64,000 nt of DNA from Venturia oleaginea (taxonomy: Eukaryota; Ascomycota; Dothideomycetes; Venturiales; Venturiaceae): assembly GCA_013176395.1 (NCBI GenBank), contig JABMLP010000023.1, positions 1,046,869 to 1,110,868 on the forward strand, in the 5' to 3' direction. The position numbers and the translations under genes are program-made. The notes under the pieces were generated by a model that saw only the letters and a program-made list of their open reading frames with translations, ran no database searches and was not told where the DNA came from. Shown here piece by piece: positions 1 to 11,634 of the stretch. Each line of letters opens with the position of its first letter. Position 1 is the first letter of the stretch.

Positions 1-1784
1 AGGGGAAGGCAAGGGCAAAGCTGCGGATTGTTGTGGCCGCAAGTCTGGAGTCTTCGGAGATCTTGGTCTCGAAGGGGGCGCCATTGAAATCACTGAATCT
101 ACGTCAAAATTCGAGGTTTGGATCATGGGTAGAGAAGGTGGTGCCATGGCGGGTGTTGGTACGTCGTGGCCTGGTAGAGATGGGCCAATATTATCGGAAG
201 CTTGCCTCGCGAATAACTCTATTCCATTCTTTTGCTGCGCCTGCGACTCGCTTTCAATCTTATCATGTTGAGAATACCGGTGTCTTTGCAAATCTCCCGA
301 TTTGACTTCTTGTATGACGGTTGCTTTATTGTCAATCTCCTCTGTGTTGTCCTCTTGGCTCTCGGACTCATATCTCTCTCGTCTCTCATGCCCCAAACCT
401 TCTCCCTGTAATTGGTCCCTCTCCTGGTTTTCTATCTCAAGTTCACTTTGCCCATGCGAATGTCTCTCGAACACCTCGTCGTCAACCTCATCACTTTCAA
501 GCAATTCTCTTGCAAGAGAGCTTGTACGTTGCAACGGTATATATGAACTCTCGCCGTCAGGACCACCAAAAATCGTACCGTTCCTAACGCTGTCCAATGC
601 CTCGATGCTGTCGCTCGAAGGCAGATTGAAGAATGAATCCTCTTCCTCTTGCAATGACGCTGCATCCAGCTGTTCGGCGAAATCAGGCAGAAGCTCGGTG
701 TCAAAATCCATCGGTTCGCCTATGCCTTCGTTGGTTTCCGCAAAGGTCGCGTCACGGAAGACAGAGAAAGACTGCCGCAGCGGCGATTCATAACTTCGTT
801 CACGACTCATTCGATGAGGAATCGCTAATGCCTGAACGTCTTCCATGTCCGTGTCAACTTCGGTATCATCGGAAACCTGGTTCATCAGCTCTTGTGTGTA
901 TTGGGGCCTCAATTCGAGTGTATGAGTCCCGGTCGGTCGCGCGGATATCGGTGACGGTTCAGAAACTGGCGATTGTGATTCTTCGACAGATGGGCCCCTC
1001 GGCGACGCCTTCCTGGGTGAGAGCAGGTCCTCATCATGGATCCAGTCCGCAGTCGTGTTCTTTTTAGTAGGCGAAGGTACATCATTTTCGACTGTCCACC
1101 GTGCCTCATTTCCCCACGAGTGTCTCGCTTTCTTCCGTATTGGTTCTCCTTCTTTTCTCACAAAGGGATCGAACGGTGAATCAACCAATACACCTCCAGA
1201 AACACGCGCTCGTTTGTGAAAGGCTGAACTCGCTGGCGTGGAAAGGTCATTCAGTTCCGAAAGTCTGTGGTTGGCATAGGAGATGTTGAGGCCGGTGGGT
1301 GTGAGAGGAGAAATCGATCGGCTGCGTTCGGAGACAAGGTCATCTTCTAACTTGATTTTCGCAAGTTCCTGGCCATGGCGAATAATCTAGGAGTCGCTAA
1401 TCAACAATTGAGACGTGTCTGATGTCCGCCTTGACCTACCTGGCATACAAGCTTTCGCTTGAATAATAGCTCGGTATCTACGCTTCTCCCGGGCGTGGTG
1501 ATTTCAGGATCAGCATCAAGCCACTGTACACCGTCCAAGTGCAGTTGTACCTCGTCACCACTTCCTATCCTTGTACGTGCCAAAGCAGCAGCACTTGGGC
1601 CTTGGAATCGCACAAGAACCTGTCCCTTCTTGTTTCGCAGTCTGAAGTCGGGTTCGGCCAGTAGAAGAGCAGATGTTTGCGTGGAGGAGCTGTAGGGCCA
1701 TATGAGAGTGACGATTGCTTTGATGCATCGGGTCTCGGGGTACAGCAGCGAGCGCCCGAGGCGAGAAATGGCGATGGTCTCCAT
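1..1784 (-). CDS. Telomeric ssDNA-binding Pot1/Cdc13-like OB-fold protein, 3' part beyond the window edge
   Basis: Exon 1 (1784-1440) begins METIAISRLG and contains the segment VTLIWPYSSS...LLLAEPDFRLR, which I recognise as the Telo_bind/Pot1-Cdc13 OB-fold signature of fungal telomere proteins; its LVRF and GDEVQL strands follow. A 71-nt intron (1369-1439, GTAGGT...CCAG) joins in phase to ELAKIKLEDD, and from there one open frame runs leftward to base 1, so the 3' end is missing. This second exon is long, acidic and low-complexity, rich in Ser/Pro/Glu, which suits a disordered tail. The family binds the G-rich telomeric strand in the nucleus and takes part in end protection. The start is the first Met ahead of the OB fold; no in-frame upstream start looks better. 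The family call rests on the N-terminal motif only. Confidence 0.72.
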
Positions 1785-2319
1785 GTTTCTGGCGCGGAGA
1801 TGGTGAGAGGCACTGAACTGGGGTTAATATGGTGCCGTCACCAAGCCCGTGGCGTGCTGATGCGGACCATTGGAGAGCGGACGGTTGGATCGCAGGCAGA
1901 GAGGTGTTTCGCGAGGCGACGACGAGGAAGACGCGATGGTGCTGAAAACACGAACGCAAGTCGAGTCACGTTCTTCGTGGCTGTGGAGGGGGTTAGGGGG
2001 GCTTTCCAAATGAGAGCAAGATTTTCATGATTTTATTTCTCATTTTCACTTTTGCCGCTTCCCACACATTTAGATACTATGCATCCAGCTTCTTCGGGTA
2101 CATGCCGACCTCACAATCCTATGGTTGAACGCATGCCCTGCCCTGCTCTGCATAATCGAACAAGCAATCACAAAGCCATCAAGCATCAATGGCTAAGACC
2201 GCAATCAATCACATCAAAGCACGTCAGAAATGGAAAGACTTTTGGATTCTAGGCATGACACCTTCTGGCTACATCATAATCATATCCCGCATCGCTCATA
2301 ACAACAGCATTACATGGCC
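1785..2319. other. Intergenic
   Basis: Upstream of the telomere-protein gene and downstream of the thioredoxin-like gene, both on the minus strand. Small open frames here lack recognisable motifs; no RNA gene or repeat seen. Confidence 0.5.
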
Positions 2320-2726
2320 TTAAACAAGGATAGAGGCAATCTCCTTGGCCTTCTCCTCATCGAGACCCTCAACCTTCTTCAGCTCCTTTCCGTTCTTGTA
2401 GACGACAACGGTTGGGGTAGAATTGATGTCGAAGAATTCCTTGGCTGTGGGATATTCTTCAATGTCGACCTTGAAGGCCTTGGTGTTGTGCTCGAACTTC
2501 TTGCCAGCGCTGTTGTTTGTTAGTTGATGATTGTTGGAGTTACTGGTGGCTGGAGCCTACGCATCGGCCTTCTCTGAGACTTCACCGGAGTAAGCGTAGA
2601 TGAGGACGTACTTGTCCTCAGTGGCGAGGGCAGCGTCGAAGTCAGCTTTGCTTAGGGCATGTTAGCATTCATTCCATCATGCACACGACAATGGACCTAC
2701 CTCTTAAGATCTTGGTGGGAGGTCAT
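2320..2726 (-). CDS. Thioredoxin-fold protein lacking the CxxC active site
   Basis: Three exons (2701-2726, 2561-2650, 2320-2509) with introns of 50 and 51 nt join in phase into a protein of about 101 residues starting MTSHQDLKSK. The length and layout match a single thioredoxin domain: a strand around YVLIYAYS, then the helix, the strand AFKVDIEEYP, the cis-proline loop NSTPTVVVYKNG and the terminal helix EEKAKEIASILV. Where a thioredoxin carries W-C-G-P-C, this protein has Y-S-G-E-V-S-E-K and no cysteine anywhere. It therefore cannot do dithiol exchange by the usual mechanism. It could be a redox-inactive chaperone-like or scaffold member, but that is inference. The fold call is firm because the TPTVVVYKNGKE loop is intact. 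All splice sites are GT-AG and give one clean frame. Confidence 0.82.
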
Positions 2727-4742
2727 ATTGAATGGTTGAAGTGATAGTAGACGAGTTTGAAGTGTGGTAAAGTTGAGTTGAGAAGTTTGGAAACTTTTTG
2801 ATGAATAGATTCAAAAGAGCAGCAACCTCGACCTCTTTATACCCCCCCTTCTCAGCTTAACAACGCTTCCCCTCCTCCACCGCTCCTCTGCACGTCTGCG
2901 TTCTAAAGTAATGCCGATCAGGTCGTATCTCACCTGGTCCTGGGACGGGACAGGAAGACACACATTAGCCCTGCATGATATACCCATCACCAACATGAAC
3001 CAATGAATTCCATGGCCAGATTTCATCCCACCACTTCTCCCGCCGCTAATGGCGGGATTGCATACCTTGCAGCCTTGTGGAAAAAGGAGAGCCGGATTGT
3101 TTGATGTGGTGGCTTGATAAGCGTTTGAGACGCCTGCTGCTATTTTTGTATCCTAAGTGATTAAGGATGGGTGAGAGGCTGATATGTCCAGGTTGAGACA
3201 GCCGAGGTCTGTACGGAGTACTGGCAGCTGCTCGTGTCAGAGTTCGTGATGATGGGAGTGACTTTGATATGCATAAATGGTTCGTGGCGGGTGTGGATTA
3301 ATTGACAGATTTTCAGAAGACGCTGAAATGCATGCAATTACGGAGTATTGTAGTCTCATGGACGGGCGATGGGCTATCTTTGACTTGTCTTGACACGGTT
3401 TGGGGTCGGACTCGGGCTGATGTTGTCTTGTCTTGCGGAGGCCTAGTTCTACGGAGTAAGCTTTTCAGGAGGCCTTGAAGCGCGTCCGTTCAGGAGGTGG
3501 CGAGTCCATCAACAACAACAACAACAACAACAAGAGAATGATTCTTAGACTCGAGTGCGTTGACGTTCGTTCAACATCTGATCGCACAAACATATGGCCC
3601 GCATTTGGCTTGCAGAGAGCTGCATGCAAGTGTTGATTGTCTGATTGTCTCCGTCCAGGTGTCGGAGAACAGGTTGAAGCAAGCCTGGGCGCCTTGCGAG
3701 TCCGCGGACATTGTGAATCCAAGTGCGCTGTTCGTCGGCTCAATCCCTGCTTCTCGGCTCCCTATCCTTCCACTTCCATAAAGTCAAACTTTAGCAAGTC
3801 TATATCGATACCGATACCACTAATCCTTCTTGCCCCTTTACGCTCTTTCCCCTCCGCTCTCTAATCCTCCTTCTCGCCCCTCATCGTCCACTAAGCGGGT
3901 GCCAAGCATAAGCCCAAGCCACTCCATCTTTGCAGTTACTAGCCAAGCCGCCGGAATCGCTTCCTGAGAGGCAGTTCCTCGTTGGAAATGAAGGGGAGCC
4001 ATGATTGTTTTGACGGATTGTGAGTTGGTGTATGGGACGCGATCTAGGTCCAAGTGTTTGAACAGTGTGAGGATGACGCTGATGGTGAACGAGCAAGAGG
4101 GGGTAAGACCATGTTATCAACGCGAGTGATAATATAAGGAATAGTCGATGAAACATCCTTGCTGTCATCATGGAAAAGAAATGTTTTCTGAGATGGTAGA
4201 TATAAGAAGTCGGCGACTGAGGTCGAATGAGTCTCTTTCAGCTGCTTGTTGAAACTGGTCGGTGGGATGAGAAAGATACCACAACAGTGAAAGCGATAAA
4301 TCCTCACTATAAATCAATCAAGCAGCTTCGCCAAAAAAATCATGCTTGCTTCCGAAAGCTTGTCGTGAAGGTCAATTTGAAATCTTGAAGTCAAGTTCAT
4401 CAGTACCAATCAGGGCAAAAATATCTACTCCGGAGTAGGGCTTCATTCGATTAATGTAACATGCACACCTCTGGCTGATAATTTGTAACAATTGGTAATA
4501 TTTCAGCAGTTCAGGATCGATGCCAAATAATTTCTATCGGTTTTCGCACATTAAATTACCATGATATCACCACCGGTCTTGAGATAGAGGCCGGGAGTCA
4601 ACGATACTTTCGATGTGAGAGTGAGATTGAAGGGGCATTGAAGTGACAACCTCGCTGTGCATGGATCCTACCAAACTATCGTCATTACCATTGCTTGTCT
4701 GTGTCTATTCATAAACCAACATTAGCACGCTCCTCGTTACCC
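2727..4742. other. Intergenic, about 2 kb
   Basis: Contains the promoter of the thioredoxin-like gene on its left side and the 3' flank of xrn1 on its right side. A (CAA)n microsatellite lies near 3511-3534. The small open frames have no recognisable domains and I see no RNA gene. Confidence 0.5.
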
Positions 4743-7700
4743 TCAAGCTGGTGGGGCAGTAGCTGCAACATTCTCACTCCCACCCCGACCTCCACGACCA
4801 CGTCCGCGTGGTCCACCGCGTCCACCGCGACCTCCTCGAGGCGCATTGAGGTTAGCGGGTGGTGGGACAGCATTGTAGGACTGCTGTACTGGTTGTCCAA
4901 CGCTATTGTGAATGCCACCCTGTTGAAGACTGCCGCGTCCTCTACCGCGAAATGGGGCTGGACCTCCGCCTCGTCCTCCTCGTGGCACGAAGCCTGGTTG
5001 GGCACCGTTAGTGTTGTTGACATTCGCGTAGCCTGCACGACCACGACCAGATGGTGGGCCGTTGTGGAATGGCAGTTGTTGGTGGCCGAAGCCGCTAAGA
5101 GAAGTTTAGCATGTATCAATATACTCTCACGAGATCAAGGCCTACTTCTGTTTGTCCTGATTGCCATATCCACCTGCATGCTCGCGAGGAGTCCATGCTG
5201 GCTGTTGAGGTGCACCAGCAGGGCGAAGCTGACCTGGGCCATTTGGTGCGCCATATCCACGCTGGCCAAGGGGTTGGGAGTACTGACCAGGTGCCTTGGC
5301 CTTGGAAGCCTGGGATCCAGCAACCAATTGTTTGTTGGTGATGTTGAGGACTGAATCCGATGGAACAGTAGATCCAAAGAATGGCTGGCAGCGCTGGCCG
5401 AGGGAAGTACCAGACATGAAAGACGAGTCAAAAACAATGTCTAACAATGTTTGTCTTGGAGTGCGCGTCAATCCAACAACAGTTCCGCGCTGAGCGATTG
5501 GAACGCGTCCCGAACTGAGGACATAGACGACTCGATCTCCAAGGCTAAATTTTTGTCCACTGATGCGAGTCTCTGCGTCTGGAGGATTGAGAAGAGCATT
5601 GCGGGGGACGCTCTTGACAGTCTTGGGGGTTGCTTGCGAAGTGGCCATGTTCTGCGCGGCAAGCTGTTGAATAGCACCCACCGCATCGGAATCGAGCTGT
5701 TCGGCGTCGAGCGGGACCTTGTCGAATCCCTTGGATTCTATAGACTTGAGCCATGCACCGATTTCCTTGACTTTCGACTTCGCGATCTTCTCTTCGTAAA
5801 ACATGGTGTCCTCGTAAATGTTACCTTTCGGGTTCATGCTAATACCGGCAATGAATTCTGGGAACTTGGTCATATACTGTACCAAAAGGTCGACAGCTTT
5901 GGGACTATACTCCCAACCAGACTGGTTCTTTCGAGAATATCCCAGCACTTTGAGTCCCTTAGCCTCGAATTTGAGGTTCAAGCCAAGGTTAAGTTTGAGG
6001 CCGCTGGACTCGACAGTGAGCGAAGAAGTGATCTTGCTCAACGCAAGCGAGTTCATTTGCAATTGTTTAGCGACGGCGTAAGAGGGAGTCCATTTCACTG
6101 CCTGATCGGCGTTCCGTACGGCGAGGAGACCAAAGTCTGGCTCTTTCTTCGTCAGTACAGATACCCACAAGTTCATCTTTCCATTTTCATGGCCGATGAC
6201 TTCACATGGGCGTCCGTACGCGTAGTCACCCAGGAAGAACGCTTTCGAACCGACAGGGAACTCCTCTTCAACTGGCACAGACGCTTTCTCGATAAAGCGC
6301 TGGTCTCGACTGTAAACCTCGTCCACAATGATTTGTGGAGCATAGTCGGTCTCAGTGCCGGGAATCTCGCCGTATTCTTTGATGGTAGCGCCGTCGTCCG
6401 TCTTCTTCAGACCCTTGAGCATGTCGACATGCACGAGAGCTTCAACGGAGCCAATGACCATACCAAGCTTTTTACTGTATGTGCTTTCAACACGATCAGC
6501 CTTGCGCTTGAAGTTTTCAATGCCTCGTGGGTCATGCTCGAACTGGTCGATACGTCCTGAACCATCTTTTGCAAGAACATAGCTGAAGAGCTCGTCCGAT
6601 ACGCGAACGATCTTCGCTTCTTGCAAGAATGGATAGCCAACATAAACGGCTTTGCCAAGCTTGGATTTTGCAACCTGTGGAGTTGCACGGGTTTCAGAAT
6701 CGGTCAGAGTCACCACCATGCTCTCGTTGCGCGAGTCTGATTGGAAAATATTGACTCCGTGAAAGTCGAGCTGTCCAGAGAATGGCAGCGTCTTCAAGCT
6801 GGGGAAGCCAGCGAGAGCTTCGGTACCTAGCTGTGCGCCAGGCATAAGCCCGATGAAGTATTCGAGGCCGTCCATGACTGGGAGCTCGTAGATGTTCTCA
6901 ATACAATGGCAGTGCTCCAAGTCCGGAAAGAAGCTAGGTAAGGACGATGGATAGATGAAATCGACGTTTTGTTGGTAGGTGAATTTCAGCGATGCGCCAA
7001 AAGAGTTGCGGTGAACTTCGTCCTCTGATAACTGGCTATCCTTGGTAGCCATGGCTTTCAGAAGCTTATCTTCTTCGATGAAGGGAATCTTTACAACCGC
7101 TTCCCACTCTTGCTTCTTGCCATTCATGTCCAGCTCAAAGTCTCGGGGATAAAAGTCAATGATTGGCGAGTTCGGATCCGTCATGAGAGGCCAGTAAGCG
7201 GTAGGGACGATCGATTTACTGCGATCGGGAAGGACACCCATCAGCTGCTGAAACGGACGGAAAGGTTGACCAAGTTTGAAGTTAATGTCCGCCTTCAGTC
7301 CCTTCTTGACGTCTGAAATGAAAGGTGAGTAGTGGTACTGATAGTACCATGGCCAGGATGCAACTCCCTGGTAGTAGTAGTAAAGCACCCATTGGAGACC
7401 TTGAACATAGTTTTCAGCCAACTTGGTCAGTTCTGCCTCATTCTCCAAACCCCAGCCGAATTTGTCTTCGTAATGCTTGCTCTTCCACGAGTGGAACTTC
7501 TCGTCGTACTTTTTGTCCATGGCGGCCTGGGCCTCGTCCGCATTCATGTCAACGATCTTCGCGGACTGATATCGTTTGATGACTCGATTTAGAGCTAGCT
7601 GAGCTTCCGGGTCCTCCTCCTCCTCGCTCTCGTCGTCATCGAATTCAAGAGCTGGTGGGAATGAAAGCTGCATGTGTCGGTTGCCCTCGTCGTCTTGCAC

Positions 7701-9014
7701 AGATTTCCACTGCACGTTGAGGCTGTCGGCAAGATCTTCCACGAATTTCCGATCGCGCGCGGGCAATGATACAGGCAAGTCGTACGGAGCTGCTTCTCCA
7801 GATTTGGGCTTGCTCGTGACCCACTTTCCGACCTTGCTGAAGATCTTGCTCTGATCCGTCGTGATGACAAGCTGTCCCTTGCGTTTTGTCTTCTCCATAA
7901 CGTCCTCGCGTTCCAAGCGCTTTCCCTTGAACCAAGCAGCATCGGCGTTTTCGGCCTCAAAGAATCGAAATTCGACATGCGATAGCTCGTCCAGGAGCAA
8001 AGTCAAACGTTCCATGTTGATCACACCGCCTTCATTAATGTAGCCCTTCGCCTTGGGCAGAGTTGTCTTGTATACTTGGAACATGAGAGCGAGAGCGCCC
8101 TCGTTGATGTGCAAATGCGGAAGATTCGGCAAGAAATCGTTTCCAACGAAGAAAGCCATGAGAATGAAATCATCGATGACACGTTCCATGTCGAATGGAA
8201 AGTCTAGAGTGCCTGGCTCTTTCAGTTCCTGGAACTCCAGTTCCAGGTATTCTCGAACAATACAGAGATGCATTAAATAGAAATTCTGGTGTTCCAACTC
8301 CTTGGACTTGCCTTTGCTGCGGCCAAAGACGACTTCCTCGCGAAGCAAGCAAAAGTGAGGGTCATGACTGAGCAGTCCCAACATGATAAGATCGGCATCC
8401 AATCCATAAAGACAGTGGCGACGATTGGGGTCGTAATCAGGCTGGGCTTTCGCCTGCCGGATGTATTCCATGATTTTGTGTTCTCCTTCTCCTGGAACCT
8501 CGTGTCCTGACAAGACGATTTCCACGCCCTGCCATTCTACGTCCTCAGAGACCTTCTTGTTGACAAAGTATTTGAGATGTTTGGTGAGGCGGGCCATGAA
8601 CTGTGTACCGGGTGTGATACAATTGCTGTCAAAGGCGTCCTCCTTGGGCATCTCAACTCCCTCCTGTATTGCCTTTTCACGGGCCTTTTCGACGTCCAGG
8701 GCGGTTCGAAAGCGACGAGCGCGCTGCTGGTTCATCTTGGCACGAGGCGCAACGCCATCAATAGCCATGAAGAACAGCTTCTGCGGCTTGATTTTGCCAA
8801 AGAGGTGCTCGATGTAGTTGAAGATGGCGATGAACATCTGGTCCTCGCTCATTCGATGCGTAACTGAATCTGAATCATTGTGTGTGCAGTTGTGGATAAT
8901 GCCATTCATATCGAGGTATAAGTTGTCGAACTCTGGTATGCGGTTCTCAGCGATGAGCTGAGAGATTGCTGGATAGCGTTCGGACATCCATCGAAAGAAT
9001 TTTGGGACACCCAT
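4743..9014 (-). CDS. xrn1: Cytoplasmic 5'-3' exoribonuclease Xrn1
   Basis: Exon 1 (9014-5146) and exon 2 (5094-4743) are separated by a 51-nt intron (5095-5145) and give about 1406 residues, the usual size for fungal Xrn1. The N-terminus MGVPKFFRWMSERYPAIS and the following LYLDMNGIIHNC belong to the XRN nuclease domain, with acidic catalytic segments MAIDGVAPRAKMNQQRARRF, GHEVPGEGEHKIMEYIR and YGLDADLIMLGL. These fit Xrn1 rather than nuclear Rat1. A long middle with the SH3-like and C-terminal domains follows. Exon 2 encodes a Gly/Arg-rich tail with many RGG and GRG motifs, probable RNA-binding and methylation sites. The enzyme degrades decapped mRNA processively in the cytoplasm. It is divergently arranged with hat2 across an 847-bp shared upstream region. 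Confidence 0.95.
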
Positions 9015-9861
9015 GGTGGCTAGGTGTTTGTGTATAGGTTTTGGTGGGTGGTGGCGTTTTGAGCACTATGGACGCGATGTTAGTATGATGCGCGCTCAAG
9101 GGCAGTACCGAGCAGGTTTGGCGAGTTCTTCTGAACTTGGCGAGTCCTTCCGAAGCCTGCGAAGGCTTGCGATGTCTTTCCTTCAAGTGACTCTTGGTGT
9201 TGACCGCGTCGGGATTGAAGAGCATACGGTAATCGCGCTCGGTAGCGAAGAGGCTTGGGGGTTTGCTAACACCTTTTTGAGTTACTGGAGATGGCAGAGG
9301 AGGAAGGGTTATTGCGCGATTGAGCGCAGCTCGTGAACGTAGTGATTCGATTCCGACGCGGAGTCCTTAAGGTTTTGACCTCTGGTGGAGGGGCGTGGTA
9401 TATAAACACCTTGCGCCAAGGAATTTGGCGTGTTACCTGCTGCTCTTTGCGGGGATAGCCGGGTCACACGGTTAGAACCTGACCCTACCTGTCGGCGGCG
9501 CTACGGCCCCATCTTTGCCTGGAGCAAGGCGCCGCGACAGGCAGGGTCAGGTTCTATGGTATGACCCGGCTACGCCAATTTAATGCACGCCCGCCCAATA
9601 CCATTACCCGGCGGGCGATATTCGAACCAGATATCGATGTCGATATCGATCAATTCCTGGTATCTTTGAATTCTCTGTCGCCACTGTCCTATCGATAGCG
9701 CTCTTGCACCGTCGTACTGGAATCGGCCCTCGGCAGGCCCACAGGGATTAGCTTTCTCGACCCAGACGCGACCAAGATTCTGCTCAGACGCGCCCAACCA
9801 TAATTTACTCGCGACCGCACCCACTACGAGTACAACAAATTCTTTACCACATCTCGATACC
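9015..9861. other. Divergent intergenic region between xrn1 and hat2
   Basis: Shared upstream region of two divergent housekeeping genes, so it should hold both promoters. It contains a strong inverted repeat (separate entry) and, near 9630-9652, a short run of alternating GATATCGATGTCGATATC that resembles repeated motifs in and downstream of hat2. Confidence 0.5.
9456..9572. repeat. Long imperfect inverted repeat (hairpin-forming)
   Basis: The left arm starts TAGCCGGGTCA and contains TAGAACCTGACCCT and CTGTCGGCGGCGC. The right arm carries their complement, reading GCGCCGCGACAG, AGGGTCAGGTTCTA and TGACCCGGCTA. The arms are about 45-48 nt with a few mismatches and small indels, around a loop of about 25 nt. 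There is no open frame. It could be a small foldback/MITE remnant or a structured leader or regulatory element. Confidence 0.75.
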
Positions 9862-11365
9862 ATGACAGACGTAGATATGGGTACGTACATCAATTCCTCT
9901 CCCAAACATGCCATGCCAACAACCTGCAGACGACCAGAACAACAGTGGAGACGATGCGACATCCATCGCCGACCAAAAGGTCATCAACGAAGAATATAAG
10001 ATATGGAAGAAGAATGTGCCATTCCTCTATGACATGCTGTACGCCCGCGCCTTGAAATGGCCCACCCTGACTGCCCAATGGTTCCCCGACTACAAACAGC
10101 TCGATGGAAAGCAGGAGCACCGCCTGCTGATCGGCACAAACACTTCGGGCAAAGAGCAGAACTCGCTGCAGTTTGCAAAGGTCGAAATCCCCGATCTCAC
10201 CAAAATCGACATGAAGCAGTGGAACGACCAGTCAAACGAGATAGGCGGACACGGCAGCGGCAAGGACAAGTTTGGCTGGGAAGTCTACCATGAGATTCTA
10301 CACCCGGGAGAGATTAACAAGGCAAGATATATGCCTCAGAACCCAGATATCATCGCTACTTGGTCCCCAGACGACGGCGTTCTCGTCTGGGACCGCACGA
10401 AGCATCCGCTGAAGCCAAAGGACAATGACGTTCGACCCCAGCTCAGGCTCTCGGAGCACAAGAGTGAGGGCTTTGGGCTGAGCTGGAATGCCCTGAAAGA
10501 AGGCCAGCTCGCCACGGCGAGCGAGGACAGCACAGTGAAGCTGTGGGACGTCAAAGGTAAGACATCAGGTGACAACGTTCTGCAGAGCTTGTCAACCTGG
10601 ACCCACCACACTGGCGTGGTCAACGATGTTCAGCATCACCCGCAACACCATGCTTGGTTCGCCACGGCCTCCGATGACCTCTCCTTCGCCATCTGCGATC
10701 CACGCAAATCCGATGGAAAGGAAGCTCTTATGAAAAAGGTGGCTCACACCGATGCCGTCAACTGTGTCGCGATTCACCCCAAGTGGGAATACATCGTCGC
10801 TACTGGTTCCGCCGACAAGAACATAGCGATATGGGATCTGAGGTGTCTGGACAAAAAGGTTCACGGTATCGAGGCCCACGGAGATGCAATTATCCAATTG
10901 TCATGGCATCCACAAGAGCCCGCCATCCTCAGCAGCGGCAGCTATGACCGCCGCATCAACATGTACGATCTTTCGCGAGTAGGAGAAGAGCAATCGGAAG
11001 AGGAAGCCGAAGAGGGCCCTCCAGAGCTGTGGGTCTCCCTGCGACTGTCTTAAACAGTGTAACCTTCTCAAATTGAGATCGATGTCGATAATTTTCTGGC
11101 AATTCTGAAATCACAGATTTTCAGAAAATTATAGACATCAACCGCAATGAAACTCATATTAGGACAAGGCTGACAATTCTTTCACAGACTGTTCATGCAC
11201 GGCGGCTTCACGAACCGGGTCACCGAGTTCGATTGGAATCCAAACAATCCCTGGGTTATGCTTGCTGCTGGTGAAGACAATCAATTACAAGTCATCCGCC
11301 CAGGACGCGCTCTCGTCAACGTGCCGCCAAAGAAGACGGTAACAATGGGAGAGGTGGACGCGTGA
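9862..11365 (+). CDS. hat2: Hat2/RbAp48-family WD40 histone-binding protein
   Basis: Exons 9862-9880, 9930-11028 and 11188-11365 join in phase to about 431 residues, the normal size of RbAp46/48, Msi1 and Hat2 proteins. The start MTDVDM is in a 19-nt first exon. The N-terminal helix segment INEEYKIWKKNVPFLYD and the ALKWPTLTAQWFPD motif are the family's histone H4-binding signature. WD blades include SEDSTVKLWD, TASDDLSFAICD and TGSADKNIAIWD, then an acidic EEQSEEEAEEGPPE loop and the final GGFTNRVTEFDWNPN blade. The family serves histone acetyltransferase B, CAF-1 and deacetylase complexes in the nucleus. The third exon is needed for the last blade; without splicing the frame ends early. Intron 2 is 159 nt, about three times the local norm, and holds a hairpin repeat. 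Confidence 0.93.
11081..11139 (+). repeat. Hairpin repeat inside hat2 intron 2 (introner-like candidate)
   Basis: Arms 11081-11098 (GATGTCGATAATTTTCTG) and 11122-11139 are complementary over 18 nt with one mismatch, around a 23-nt loop. The left arm and its upstream GAGATC flank recur almost identically at 11717-11747. Confidence 0.7.
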
Positions 11366-11603
11366 TCAGTTTATTTCTCATCGTTGACAATGTGACAGGC
11401 AAACTTAGAGCAAAAACTGAAAAATTTGGCGGACTTCAACAATCGTGGCCTCAAGGGATGAGATTGGAAGAGACTAGACTTCGATCAGGGCATAATTAGG
11501 CGTTGATTTGATAAGGTATACCCGGATTGGCTAGGCATGGAATTGGCTCTGCATGGGTGTGATTCACTATTGCTTCCTGACTGAATTGAACTGCTTCACA
11601 TGC

Positions 11604-11634
<31 letters not shown>

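Noticed and set aside
3511..3534. (CAA)n run as part of a poly-Gln gene
   Set aside because: Only a short microsatellite; no open frame around it has any support.
5451..6560. A 369-codon plus-strand frame
   Set aside because: It lies fully inside the xrn1 coding region on the opposite strand and shows only the mirrored codon pattern of that gene.
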